Assembly: GCA_951799425.1 (NCBI GenBank) | Contig: OX637402.1 | Span: 23,511,844 to 23,575,843 of the forward strand | From: Ilex aquifolium | Taxonomy: Eukaryota; Streptophyta; Magnoliopsida; Aquifoliales; Aquifoliaceae | Length of the DNA: 64,000 nt | Direction of reading: 5' to 3' | Shown here: positions 1 to 12,500 of the stretch, piece after piece | Position numbering within the stretch: the first letter of the stretch is position 1 | How the letters are laid out: every line of letters begins with the position of its first letter | Translations under genes and position numbers: made by a program | The notes under the pieces: model-generated | The model's input: only the letters and a program-made list of their open reading frames with translations | The model's database searches: none | Told to the model about the DNA's origin: nothing

Positions 1-618
1 GGAAAACAGTGTTGCCAACAGATACATACATAATAATCTTGCCAAATCATCATAACCAGCCTCACTATCCAATTCAGACGCTTGTTTCAGCTTGCTTCTT
101 ATCAACATTGTTGTTAACCTCCGATCCTTTTTGAACCAGCGTTCAGTAAAGGGTGTAAACGATTTTTCATGTATTGTACAATCAATCTTTTCACACCCAT
201 CTTGTATCCCAAATATTAGAGTCACATCACTAGGCTGCAACCTCAGTTTTTTGCTTCCGATATTGAATTTTGAAGTATCAGAATTGAAACATAATAGTAT
301 TTCAAGAATGCAGCTGTCACTTTTACGACACCATGTTTTGTCTATAGTTTTGTCAATGATACATTCAAAAATCAACCAGAACGGAGTTTTTTGCAACGCT
401 ATCTTGTGATACTCATTTAACTGAAATTCTTCAATTGCCCTGATAATGGCAAGCATATTTGATCTGTATTGAGGCTTGTACCTTGCACCAGTGATGTATA
501 ATTTACTTTGATTGTCATTTATATCAACATTTGTCTTTGTAGCTTCTGACTCCTGATGTGGAATTTCTTTGATACACCTTATAGCATGTCTTTTTTTTGA
601 AGCTTGTTTCTTCGCCAT
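1..618 (-). CDS. Partial ORF, plant mobile-domain / Ulp1-associated type hypothetical protein (3' end beyond window)
   Basis: Reading the minus strand from the ATG at 618-616 gives 206 codons without a stop, and the frame is still open at base 1, so the C-terminus lies outside the window. The N-terminus is basic (MAKKQASKKRHAIRC). Residues about 85-140 read TPFWLIFECIID, then LQPSDVTLIFGIQDG, and near the edge LARLLCMYLLATLF. A predicted-helical block, a 'DV.LIFGI..G' turn and a later 'RLLCMYLL' segment resemble plant mobile-domain or DUF1985-like proteins. These often travel with Ulp1-like proteases in plant Mutator-type and other transposons. The family call comes from remembered motif shape, not a search. 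The frame is intact, unlike the degraded frames around it. It could be a host gene or a transposon gene. Confidence 0.55.
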   Translation of the reverse strand, partial: MAKKQASKKRHAIRCIKEIPHQESEATKTNVDINDNQSKLYITGARYKPQYRSNMLAIIRAIEEFQLNEYHKIALQKTPFWLIFECIIDKTIDKTWCRKSDSCILEILLCFNSDTSKFNIGSKKLRLQPSDVTLIFGIQDGCEKIDCTIHEKSFTPFTERWFKKDRRLTTMLIRSKLKQASELDSEAGYDDLARLLCMYLLATLFS

Positions 619-658
619 GACCTGTTTAATGCATCAACTATGATAGGGTATCATACAT

Positions 659-1324
659 TAATATATGGTGTATCTATATTAACCTAATCAGTAGTCCACA
701 CATTCGTAACTGTTTAACTCGTCATAATGGGAGTGACCTAAATTTTTAGGAGCATTATAACTCAATTGCACATAGTAACTATTTTTAGGGACACAATTAC
801 TGATTATGAATCAATGTAATCTTTAACTAATGTTTTCAAACCATGAATATATACATGTAACTTACAATTCGACATAAAAGATACTCAACACAGTTACAAC
901 ATTTTAGTAACAGATACTCAACACAACAACTCAATAGATACACATTACAGTTACCAAGAACATATATAATAATGAACTACCTAAACTCACAAAAAAATTA
1001 AACAATACAATTACAACCATTAAATTTTTGCATATGAGCTGTTTATAATTTGTGATCAAATAAACTCAATATAGGAACTATTTATTCAATACAAAAAGAC
1101 TTTGAGTTATTTTAGTTTCATCCATGAAAATATGGTTTTATAATTATGTTTTTGGATTTACAAACTACGCTAATATATGGTGTATCTATATTAACCTAAC
1201 CATTAGTTCAGACATTGGTAACTGTTTAATTCATTAGAATGAGATTCATTCAAATTTTTAATGAGTAGTGTAACTCAACTGCACATACTAACTATTTTCA
1301 AGGACACAATTATTAGTTACAAGC
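659..1324. repeat. Diverged ~150-bp direct repeat pair
   Basis: The stretch 659-810 recurs at 1171-1324. Both begin TAATATATGGTGTATCTATA and both carry GTAACTGTTTAA and a GGACACAATTA end. They flank about 360 bp of AT-rich DNA upstream of the left-edge open frame. Copies of the short motif CAGTTAC are scattered through 890-2520. Confidence 0.5.
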
Positions 1325-1340
1325 AGGGCTTGTTACAGCC

Positions 1341-1790
1341 CCAAGAGCTTTCAGCTATAAATAGCTCAAGACAGCCACAAAATGCATTTGGTACTGTTTA
1401 CATAGCATTTAACACTGTTTACTAAGCCTTTTTTCATAGAATCAGGAACTGTTATTGCAGTGAAAAGATCAAAAACATTCCCATGAAGGTAAAACTGATT
1501 TTTTAGATGAATTGTCCATTATTGCTTGTTTGAGGCACAACTATATTTATTTCAGCTCCAATGTTGGTGTGTTGAGAAAGGTGTATTGCTACTTGTGTAT
1601 GAGTTTATGTCCAATGAGAGTCTTGATAAGGTATTATACCCAAAATCTGAATTGGGTAACCCATTGAAATGGCCATACAGATACAACATTGCAATTGGTT
1701 TGACCTATGTTCTGATTTACCTCCATTAAGAATGTGAACAACAAGTAATCCACAGAGACATAAAGACCGTTAACATTATGCTTGATTCAG
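1341..1790 (+). pseudogene. Decayed lectin-receptor-like kinase fragment
   Basis: Pieces of a protein kinase of the L-type lectin receptor kinase kind are readable in several frames. They are PRAFSYK-stop-LKTATK (juxtamembrane segment, about 1341-1385), VIAVKRSK with the ATP-binding lysine (about 1450-1475), then WCVEKGVLLLVYEFMSNESLDKVLY (about 1566-1640, hinge region) and QVIHRDIKTVNIMLD with the HRD catalytic loop (about 1743-1787). The glycine-rich loop is mostly lost, there are stops and frameshifts, and the sequence ends before the DFG motif. It is a broken partial copy with no sign of function. Lectin-kinase assignment rests on the FSYKELKTATK and DKVLY/WCxEKGE style motifs. Confidence 0.75.
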
Positions 1791-3507
1791 TAACAGATAC
1801 TTAAGACAGTTACAAGAAAAATAAGATATAAATATTCAACAGATAATCAATACAGTTACTAATAACAGACATAAGAATTGAATCCTTAAAATCAGAAAAA
1901 TAGTTACGCAACACAGTTACACCCATTAAGAATATTTTAAGAAACCAAAGCTAATTTATCTACGACAATGAATTCAGTACTTGGGTCCCCACCATTAGCA
2001 TTGCTCTATAATATACAAAACCAACCCTTAGAATTGGTACCACAAAACTATCTACACAGTTATTTTCACCTCCAACTCATCCAGGGCTATTTTGTTGAAA
2101 TGATTGTAATCTACATCCTGATTTTAAATGGATACATGATCTATTCACAGGAAATGATTTTCAATTCAGGTCATCAAACTACCAGAAAATATTAAATCCT
2201 CTACGGAATACTGGAGTAAACTTAGGACTGAATTCGAAATGCATAAAAGCCAACAAGAAAAAGCATTGATCAAAACATTAGAAATATTTTGTTCTTTTTT
2301 CACTCTCAAGCAACATAATGAGATTAAAACTTTAATTGGACAAATTTTTTTCCAACCTAAGGGAAAAAAGTCTTGCCCACTCAAGGAAGCATACATATGA
2401 TAGTCCCAAAACTTATCCAGGTAGCATCACTGCCTAAGCCACAAGCGTGCAGTGGTAGACTCACTAATGTTTATAATTTTTGCATACAGTTACACCCAAA
2501 TAGTTACTTAAAACAGTTACATAACTATTTTTAATCAAAAAATCATGTTCCAAAGTGTTTTTTTCATATACATATGCTTTAACAGAACTGCAAATTTTTA
2601 CTATAATTTCAAGAAATTAGGGTTTTACGATTTGGGTTATTTCTTTTTTCAGATTCAACTTACACAGGATTATGAAAAAAAAAAAAAACTAAATAATCAA
2701 TGAATGAAAACAAAATGGAACTTGAATGTCACCTGAAATTTCCGGTGAAGAATTTGTCAGAGAAGATGAATAGGTTTTGCACATTGTCAGCGACAATGAA
2801 CAGTCGAATTTGGAACTATTGTACTCCTCTTTTTTTTTTGTGTGGAATATTCAGTGTGTGATCACATATAAACAGTTATGTCATTCTATGGATATCCCAT
2901 TGCCATAGAATGAGGATGTCGAAGATCAAGAGTTTAGATAATTAAATCCCCTTTTTTTCCTTCAATTAACTGATTGTAGCCATAATATATGTTGGAATAC
3001 AAATGGGCTCTACGTCTCCGTTGTTTACCGAATGGCAATTATTGTATTTTTTAAAAATATGCACTTTACCCTAAATAAGTTTTTGAGTTGTATTTTTGCC
3101 CAAATAAGTCTAAAAAATTGTACCGGCTTCTAAATTCCCCTTAATTTTTTTTGTGAGCTAGTAATGTACCTAAAATTATGAGACCTTCTAAAAATTTGGA
3201 ATCTAAATCTCATACTTTTTTTTCCATACTGTTGGGCTGACCCTGCACACACACCAATGGCTTTTCCTTGGTTTGGGAAAAACTATCATAGGCCTTGTGA
3301 AACAAGGAGAGTTTCTCAAATTACAACATAAGCACTCTAAACAAAGAAGCTAAGGACTTAGTGTTTTTTTTTGGGGGGGGGGTTAAGTGACTTTGTATTA
3401 GTTTAACCCAACACAAGTTCTTTTTTTTTATGTAAAACCCAAAAAAATATAACAATCGAATTGAAAGTGTGGACCCTGATATTGACTACCAAGCATACAA
3501 TTTTATA
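1791..3507. other. AT-rich intergenic DNA
   Basis: No gene is visible. Several CAGTTAC motifs occur (for example near 1807, 1914, 2488 and 2514), plus homopolymer A, T and G runs. A G9 run lies near 3373. Short open frames here look like noise. Confidence 0.5.
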
Positions 3508-4284
3508 TAGGGGTTTGCAACTATTTAAAAATTCGACACCGACTCCGATTTCAGACCAATTCCGCCTCCGTCGGAGTCGAAGTCCAAAGCCTATTCTGAA
3601 AAATATTCGACTCCTAATTCGACTATTTATTAATAATTTTATTTTAATTATTATATATATATACTCATATTATTATCAAACCCTAACGTGTGTTACACGT
3701 CTCCATACACTACACCTCTTTCTCACTTCACGCTTGTCGCCTCCATACACCATATCTCCTCTGACTCTCAACTCTCAAGTCTCACTCTCGCTCTCATCTC
3801 TGTCGTCTAGAGAAGAAGAACTGTGAAGGCTGAAGCCTTTGTCATCGACGGTGAAGCTTGAACAGAGGACTCGACGTTGAAGCATGAAGTCTTTCTAGTA
3901 AGCCCTTTTCTATCTCACTCTCTATCGTCTCGTTCTTTCTCTCACGTTATCTGCCTATCTTCCTCTCTCTCTTTCTCTCCCTTTCTCTCGTTCTTATCTT
4001 CTACAACTGTTAGCCGAAATCCCCAATTGAGGAACCCTAAATCGCCAATTTTATGTTTCAAATTTTGGACCCTTAATCGCTAAATATCAGCAAAGAGTAA
4101 AAATTGGCCCAATTTTGACCCAAATTCAAAACTTTGGTCCAACTTCGCCAATCGGAATCGGAGTGGAGTCCGAGCCAGAGGCAATATACGTCAGAGTCGG
4201 AGGCAAAAAATTACTCCGACAACAGTCAAAGTCGAAAGTCAAAATTCATGATTCTGACTCCGTCGGAGTTGGTGCCCACTCCTA
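3508..4284. mobile_element. hAT-type non-autonomous element with GTCGGAGTC subterminal repeats
   Basis: The ends are TAGGGGTTTGCAAC on the left and, inverted, TAGGAGTGGGCACC on the right. Both ends carry many degenerate copies of CGACTCCGA / TCGGAGTCG just inside, as is usual for plant hAT subterminal transposase-binding regions. The 8-bp flanks (ATTTTATA and ACTATATG) agree at only about 5 of 8 positions. A CT-rich, promoter-like middle part (3700-3990) precedes short frames, but no transposase is recognisable. Confidence 0.6.
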
Positions 4285-5239
4285 ACTATATGGTAAGGGT
4301 TTAATCCTCAAGGAGTAAGAAACATTTTTCTTTTCGTGACTTTGGCCATCATTGTCAACCAGCCAGAGCCTTGAATTAGTTCATCAGATAGTAGGGTTTT
4401 AAGGGTCAACACTCCGAGGTCAAAATTTGAGCCTCACAATAGATGTTATAATTAACTCAATATGATAGTTTATGAAAGATTGCATGTATTCTAAATTTAC
4501 GTAACAGTAATGACTTTAAATCTTATATAATTGAGATAATTATCGATTATAAAATAATTTGTGTTGGTGGGAGCGAAGTATGGTATGGGCCCGGTGGACA
4601 AAGTACTGGGCCTTCCCACATAACTTCTAAATTTCATAGTTCATCATTTCATTAAATGTATTTTTATGCAAATTGATGGTTTATCACACGTTGCTTCAAA
4701 ATACGACTAAATTAAGTATATTAAGAAAAACTGTACTATGGCTGTTTTTAATTTTATTTACAAGTTTATCATTGTTTTAAATTTATTTAACAAATTCTCA
4801 TATTTTCTAAAATCGTGTTTTTAACTCACGTTTTTTACAATAAAAGCATGAGTTAAATGCACACTTTTTATGCAAACTAAATAACGTACGCTCAAAAACC
4901 ACGCTTTTTTTTATAAAATACGTATTTTTAAAGCACACTTTACATGAAAATTCTATTTTCTCCCTATTAGCACATTATGGTTACATGCTTTTCCAGCATT
5001 ATTAACCTTCACAACATCATATTACAAGTTACAGCAATCATTATATCAACTCATGCAATCATTTGTAGAGGCCCAATTCTTTTTTTTTTAAAAGCACTTC
5101 ACTTTATACAATCTTTATTTCTCCTATGCTAGGTAAAATAACCCTTCATACCGCCTTTTGGCCCCCTTTTTTAACCATGGTTGAAGGGTTTTACTTAGAA
5201 TATTGTCAATTCAATCATTTTCATCTGTTAACTTACTTT
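4285..5239. other. AT-rich intergenic DNA
   Basis: I see no gene, RNA gene or delimitable repeat here. The DNA is AT-rich with short T runs. Confidence 0.5.
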
Positions 5240-5446
5240 GTTTTTTTTTTGTTTGATGGTTAGGTGTGTTCGAGTCAGTTTACGCACACTTTGACTAATT
5301 TTCTTTTTAGTCCAGTCAAAAACAGGTCATCCACACCAGAACTACGGTATTCACGAGGGATAATTTTTTTATAACTTGACCCCAAGAGATTGTCAACATT
5401 TAAATTCAGGACATCTGAATTTATAACTCATGTTTGTTACCACTTG
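5240..5446 (-). mobile_element. SINE, family B copy 1
   Basis: Read on minus, it starts with a tRNA-like CAAGTGGTAAC and a box-B-like region, then a diverged body with the shared AATACCGTAGTTCTGG/TGGATGACCTG stretch and the GTGTGCGTAAACTGACTCG tail. It ends in a poly(A), seen as T10 at 5241-5250. It aligns with copies near 19162, 50567 and 63254. No clear TSD. Confidence 0.6.
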
Positions 5447-5700
5447 TGTTCTATTGAAACTTTGAAGGAAAAAACTATTGAAATTTAAACTATAGGGAAT
5501 TGATTGCAAAACCATACAAACTTGGAGAGAGGGCCAATCGGTAATTCAACCTAATATGAAAATGACTTCAATATAATTTTTTTTTTTAACTTATTGTACG
5601 GACGGGAATCTGCTACCAAGACTTAAAAGTTAAAACTCAAGATGGTTCAACATAATTTATAGAATATTGGGGTTTCTAGGTAATTTAGCAATAACCCCTA

Positions 5701-6194
5701 GGGCCCGTTCGCTTCGAGTATTAAATTTGGGTGGTATTAGACATCATTTCCATTCCACTCCTATCCAATGGTATATTATACCCGGTCTTAAACTATAATC
5801 CCATCATTCCCCTTATTTGTTTGTCACAAACATTATTTGTGTAATACCTATTTAAAAAAGTCAACAATTGCAACTATTCTATAAAAAAAATAATTTTAAC
5901 CTTATAATCCAAAGTCTACAATTTCGGCTTCAGTATAAATGCATTGTAGATGAGGGCATTTGGGTCTTTTTATACTTTAATACCTCCTTCAAATTTGTAC
6001 CGAGATATTATACCACCGGGTAGGTGGTATTGAACAGCACCTTGTACAAGGGATTATTGACACTGTTCATGTCGGGTCAGTATTATGACCCGAAAATTAA
6101 TACCGACTAAAAAAAGTCAATCAAACAAGGTATAATGTAGGCCCCACGTACTATTTTCTTTATACCACCCCTTATACTCCTACCAAACATGCCC
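5701..6194. mobile_element. Tourist/Harbinger-like MITE (TSD CTA)
   Basis: The left end GGGCCCGTTCGCTTCGAGTAT mirrors the inverted right end GGGCATGTTTGGTAGGAGTAT, and both are followed inside by GGTGGTAT. A 3-bp CTA flanks both sides (5698-5700 and 6195-6197). The element is 494 bp and has no coding capacity. Confidence 0.6.
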
Positions 6195-6477
6195 CTATGG
6201 TGTTAATGTAATTTGGCCTTCTTTTTTTTGGCCCTTTATTTCGGGATTCTTTGCACGTGAGGCGCGATTCCCTACAAACACAATTGATCTCTCCACTAGT
6301 TCCCCATCATGACTTCACCAACAAACCACTCCTGCCGTTGATCTGATCTCACCTTTTAACTCCTTGTCACAATCTTGGGATATTCTTCAATCAAACGGCT
6401 AGGAAGAAGAATTCATGATAAGGCCGCCACTCTTTATTAAACTCCTTGTCCAGAAGCCAGGACAACACAAGTAATAA

Positions 6478-6910
6478 GGGCTTGTTTGTTATGGGGGTTT
6501 GGAGAGGTTTTGGAACATGGGTTAGGGTATAAACCTCCATAAACCCATGTTTGGCAACAATAAAGTAGGGATAGGATTTGAAACCCGGCCCGGTCTTGGC
6601 CCGGTCATGAAACCCACATACATGGGTTTCATGAAACCCAAGGGGGGGTGGGTTTCATATGGGGGTTAAGGGGGTTTAAAATACAAATGACATTTATACC
6701 CTCATATATCCTATATATTTCATATATACAAATTAGTTAAAGGACAAAATAGTCATTTATATACAAATATATTATCACAATAATTATATACCCCTGCGCA
6801 TACCAAACGTTGGTATGGACAGCATTGAATGTTGAATCTCATCTTTAGGTCAAACCCGGGTTTAGACAAGCCAATCCAAACCCATCCCAAAAAACATACC
6901 AAATATGCCC
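6478..6910. mobile_element. Tourist/Harbinger-like MITE, family T1, intact copy (TSD TAA)
   Basis: The left end GGGCTTGTTTGTTATG and inverted right end GGGCATATTTGGTATG are flanked by TAA at 6475-6477 and 6911-6913. The interior has repeated GGGTTTGG / CCAAACCC. The segment TTGAATGTTGAATCTCATCT near the right end is also found in the nested copy near 53.1-54.5 kb, so the two are relatives. Confidence 0.75.
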
Positions 6911-6913
6911 TAA

Positions 6914-8480
6914 AAGGTAGAGATAAAGCTGGCATGCATTATCTATCACTCAACATAGAGTTCTGCATAACAGCACTATTAGTACCCAATTTTTTTTTTG
7001 TTATATCAAAAAAATTTTGTTTTATTATATCAATAAATTATTTTTAACTATAAATTTTAGCTTGAATTATTTGCTAAAATAATAAGATATAATAAAATAA
7101 TAAGATAATAAAATAATATAAATACCAACATGTTATTTTGTGATTAAATAAAAAGTACATATTAAAAAATTGTTTTTTTGTACCAAGTCTAAGAAAATCC
7201 CTGATAGTACCTTCTCTTTTGTTATAAATTATTTAAAATATATTTATTAAAATAGTTAAAATTGAGAGCAAATTTTTTGTTTTTATCAACTTTAGTAGCA
7301 CAAACTCTCTATTTTAGTAAAATAATAGCCTCCAAAGTCAAAACATTTCATAAAAAAGGCATATTTGAATTTTTTTTCATTTATCAATGATGCAATAGAG
7401 AGTAGAACTTGAATTTAACTCTTCAAATCTTCTCGTTCTCTATTTTAACTTTTGTGAGCAAAGAGTTTAATATTTAGTGGTTATTTGACTCTCTGAAATA
7501 GATTGTTGAATAAGAATAGAGAGTCTATTAATTAAATAATTCCAATGAATAATAATATTACCATGAAAGTTATTGTTTTATTAGAATGTAGAGCTGTACC
7601 AAGGGTTTCAATTAATGTCATGTTCTGTCAATTTCAATCAATTTCAAATCGTGTCATCGTTTTCGTGTTAGCATTTGTGTTAATAAAAAAATTTATTTAA
7701 TTTTAAAACAACTCATGGTACTATGTAAAAAAATTAAAAAATATAAAAAACTTATTTTCTATTTACAAAACTAACTAATCAAGTTATTCGTGTCTAATAT
7801 TTAATATGATTAATTTATTATTCGTATTTATCGGTAATGTCATTTTTGATTTTATATTGTGTCGGGTTTGTCTTAATGGGTTAAATTGACACTCCTAATT
7901 TTATTAGAGTTGTATACAAAATATCACTCTATTTTAGATTTAATTCCAATTTTTAAAAAAATATCTATCTAATATTATAACTATAAAATTAAAATTTTAA
8001 CTTATATAAACATAATAATAGTCAAGATTAATTAATTTTTTATTTATTTTTATTCAATAATACAAAATTCTATCTGTTATTTCTTTTTTGTTCACTTTAA
8101 TTTTAAATTATATAATTTAAAAAAAAAAATTATTTAAAATATAAATATTAAATGTTCGGTTTTTAGTGTTATAGAGTGTATTCCGACATGGATTATTAGT
8201 GGTGTAGATATGTGAGAAGTGAGAACTTTAACCCTGCAAATATAAATGAACAGTAATCTGTCAGCATCCATGGGCGGGAATGGCTCCAGGCTCCGCTCCA
8301 ACTCGATTTCAAAATCATAAAAAATTGAAAAATTAAATGATAATAAATTAAAATGGAAAAAAAGCTGAAAAAGTTGTATTAAAAGTCTCATTCTTCACTT
8401 TCGAAAACATCATATTCATAATCACATGCTCTGGCTGCTTTTTATATTTCAAACAAAATCAACAGAAAAACCTCACTATC
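6914..8480. other. AT-rich intergenic DNA upstream of the FPP gene
   Basis: Very AT-rich. Apart from the hAT-like remnant at about 7588-7897, no gene or clear element is visible. The last part probably includes the FPP promoter, but I cannot place a TATA box with confidence. Confidence 0.45.
7588..7897. mobile_element. Degraded hAT element, family H1 remnant
   Basis: The right end TTGACACTCCTA, inverted as TAGGAGTGTCAA, matches the ends of the H1 hAT copies further right. Inside are TTCGTGTTAG, TTATTCGTGT and GTGTCGGGTTTG, which are typical of that family. The left end is degraded and no TSD can be defended. Confidence 0.4.
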
Positions 8481-8682
8481 TGTTATCTTGTGGGTTGTTG
8501 TCTGAATTTTCACTGACATTCCACAGATCTTTGGCAGAATGGCTTTTTATTTTTTTAAATGATTCGTTTATGTTCTGTTCTGCAATCTGAAATCTGAAAA
8601 CTCCAACCCATCTTTTGCTTTCACATTTATTACTAGTTTTCCCATCAGATTTCTGGGTTGGTATTTTTGTCTCCAGTCAAAG

Positions 8683-9526
8683 GTATGTTTGATTTGGGTT
8701 TTGTTTGTTTCTAAATGTTTCCTTTTTCGTCTGCTTCATTCTTAAATGCAAAAATTTCTATAGTTACAAGTGTATCTCTTTTGCATTCTTGCAATTCGTA
8801 AAGTATTTGGGAACTAAGGATGGTATTTTGCTGTTTATCTTTGGTGGGTAGCTGAAAGCTTGGATCTTTTGCATTGGACAGTCCTGAATCTTCAGCTCGG
8901 GTCTCATATTTTTTGTTTTTGTTTTTGTTTTTTTTTTTTGTGGCCACTGTTCTATCGATTTAGATTGCATCATCTTTTTGAGTTTGGGGTTTTTGGAAAT
9001 TTTGGGTCATTTTCATCAGATGGGTTTTTTTTTTTTTTAACTTTATGATTTAATTATTGGGTCTTTCGTGATTCAAAGTTCAATGCGGGGTTTCTGAAAT
9101 AATTTATGGCGTTGATTGGAGCTTGCCGTCCCATTGCCTTGGATGTGTGCATATATTTTGTTTTTTTTATCCTATTTTTGTAAAATTTAACTTATTTATT
9201 CCACTTCTTCTACTATTAGTTTAGAATGATATGGCCTGCGGTTGGGGTTAGATTGTCAGTGAGGTGGATTTAAAGCAAAGCTGAAAGAATGAGAAGCCAA
9301 GTTACCTTTATTGTTGAATGGCTAAGATTGTAGAGGACGAGATGTCTTTTGTCTGCTTTCCACTATCGGTTGTGATTCTGTTAACAAGCAACCTGTTGAT
9401 TGGAGAGCATGAATTGATTAAGGATAGCCCTTTTATGCTTATAATTCGATTGTTACTGCAATTTTAATAATACTTTATGGTTGCATCTCAGTGGCTTTCC
9501 GAAGAATGATGTGGATGTACGTGCAG
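8683..9526 (+). other. Probable 5'-UTR intron of the FPP gene
   Basis: A good donor (CAAAG|GTATGTTTG at 8683) and acceptor (GTGCAG| ending at 9526) bracket T-rich DNA 45 bp upstream of the FPP start codon. 5'-UTR introns are common in this kind of plant gene. This is inferred from splice-site quality and T-rich composition alone; the transcription start was not found. Confidence 0.45.
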
Positions 9527-9570
9527 GAATTTTTCTAATGTGCTAGTGGAGATTTTAGTTGGACAATAAG

Positions 9571-12500
9571 ATGGAAAAAAGGAAATGGTTGTGGAAGAAG
9601 AAATCATATGAGAAGAGCCCTGGTGAAACAGAAAGTTCCGGGTCAATATCTTCACATTCTGAGAGATATTCTGATGAGCAGGTAGGTGAATGAGCCTTCC
9701 CTTCAACATTATATCCAGATAATCCTTTTACAGTTTTCTGATTTTTTTTTTCTAATGTGCAAACCTGGTAGTGTTATGCTTTGAGAAACCTCTTGGTGAA
9801 AAATGATCTGTAGTGCACATTTTGAGCAGTCATACTTGTTTATGTTTGGAAGAGCATTCATACATCTGTTTCTTTTCCCTTTTTCTACAACCAATTGCCC
9901 AATCACACAAGTTTTTGTATTTCAACCATGAAAAAATTGACTATGCCCTATTAATCATTTCCATTGTAAAAATTTCAACTGAATCCGAAATTAAATGCAT
10001 ATTGTTATAAATAATGTTTTTGACTGCATTATATAGAAGTTTTGGATTATTTTTATATGAAGTGGTCTTAGGTGGTTTTATACATGCTTCGGCACAAAGT
10101 TCTAATGCTTATGCTCTGGAGTGATTATTTGTGTTTTTTGCCAACTCAAAGAAACAACTAATATGGTTGAAGCATGCACGACAAATAATGGACTATTTCT
10201 TATCCAAAAGAATGAGCTGTTTCTATATCATTAGCAAAGAACTTGCTTTTGCAAGTTGGTAAGAGTTTTGTGTTTGAGTTATGGATTAATTCCAGTGTTT
10301 TTTTTTTATTTTGTTTTCTTCTTTACAAAAAGGATGCTCACTCCCCTATAGAAAAATGGTATATCTTCACTACAACACACTTATCAACTTTCACCAAACA
10401 AAAAAACTATGGTTGTCCTCATTGATTAGCTGATTGAAATTAGAAATGAGGATCACTTAGCAGTCAGCAAACAATAATATGGAGCCGAGTTAATGAAGAG
10501 TTTCCAACAATGTGGTCAGGTTAGGCTTGCCCTTATGTTACATGGACTGGGACGTCCTTGGCGCAATCTTAGTCATATGGGGTGTCGATGCTTCCGATTC
10601 ATCTGGTTTCCAAATCTTTGCACATGAATTCTTAGCTTGACTGTTAGAGTATTTGATTGCTCATCCCTATGTTGGGGCAGATTGTTGTGGTATAAGATGA
10701 AGATTGGTGGATAAGGTACTTGACTCCTTTAGAAATGTTCATATTACATGAAGTTTTCTTAGGACATTTAAACTTCAAATGAGAATTCTGTTCCTCATTT
10801 CGGTGGTGAGACACATTGGTTGTGTGTGCACCTGCCATTTTTGTGAGTTGGACACATATTCTTACTGTAAGATTATCTAAGTAGTACGTGTTTGATAACG
10901 ATAAGTAAACTGATCTAGTGATACACTGAGTGTTTTTAAGCATGAAAGGCACTTCTATCGTCTCTAGATTTGGAAGGCACCGGCCTAGTTACAGTTCATG
11001 TCAAGTCTCTTCAGCTAGAAGCGGGCTGTTGTTTTGCATCTCCATCAAGTTGGTTCTTGAAATTGACAACAATGGAACATGACTGTGCAATGTTGTAACA
11101 CTCAACTCAAAGCCAATTGACAACGAGTGAATAAGCCCACATTAGTCAGATGCTAGTTTGGAAGCCTCTGAATTCCTGAGGTGAGTAAAACTCTAACATG
11201 CAATGAGAGGCTTTTTGTGTCATTACAGATTCCTCTGAAAACAAATCCACTTGTTATTGTTGGCATTTGTAAGATGGGGAAAAAAATATCAATATACATG
11301 CAGTTGGATTAGCAAAATCAAACTCCCCAGGTCACCTGCCCAGACTTAACAAATGAACATAATGTGTCTGTGAGTTTTATGCAAGGCACGATGACATAAA
11401 AATATGCTCTACAACAGCAAATTTCTAAACAAACGCATACCTACCTACCACCTACCTTGCACATTACAGAATAAATATGCAAAACTGCAAAACTGCATTT
11501 TCACATTGTCTAAAATTATCATTATTTTATGTCATCTTCCAACATAAATATTTATCTATTCATATCGCATGCAAGACAATATCAACACGCTGAGAATGCT
11601 TTGACATTGATTTTAACTAATTATTGGCAAAATATCACAGCCCTTTAAAAACTGGGAAACTAGTTGGTGAAACACCCTTGTGGTCACCTTGAATTGTGAT
11701 GGGATGAAGCACTGTTATTTAATGCGTAATGCAAATCGAAGCGAGACTAGTTGGTGAACAAGTCGCTTCTCACCTTGAATTTAGGCGAGAAGCGAGAGTC
11801 GAAGTGAGCGCTTCATCGAAGCGAAGTGAACAATAAAGAAATAAGAAAATATTTTAGTTTAATTACTTCTAAATATCCAAGTTCTAATTTTACAAATACT
11901 AATTATTTTAATGCAACTAAAACCATAAATATTTAAATTCAAACAAACACTAATAATATTTCAAATCTTCACAACAACTATAACAAAGTAGAAATACAGT
12001 CATAACAAAGTAGAAAACCAGCACAACAAAGCAAAAAAAGAATTTAAGCATAACTGGATAACATAGCATCACAGCAGAAGTAGAGGGGAAGGTTCCAGCA
12101 GAACCAGAAACAGAATAGGCAGCAAAAAAAATAGAAACAGAGTAGAAGAGGAGGAGGAGGTTTAAACAAAACCTGAAAATCAGAAGAAGAGAGGAAGAAT
12201 TAGAGGAGGAAGAGGAGAAGAGAAGAAGAAAAAGAGGAGAATTGGCATACCTTCGCGCAAGCGGCATAAGAAGAGGAGAAGAGGCTTCCCGTTATTTGTT
12301 AGCTCAAATCAATTTGGTGATTAGGGTGAGTATACGTATATATAGATGAGGCTCAATCGGCTGTGATTGACATCTAATTTTTGATCCCCAGTAATAGTTT
12401 AAGACGGAAAATTAAAAAGTTCATTAAAGTGATCGCTTATTCGCTTTTTTTGCTTCTTCGCCTTTGCTCGCTTTTCTCTCGTCTCGCCTACGTTCGCTTT

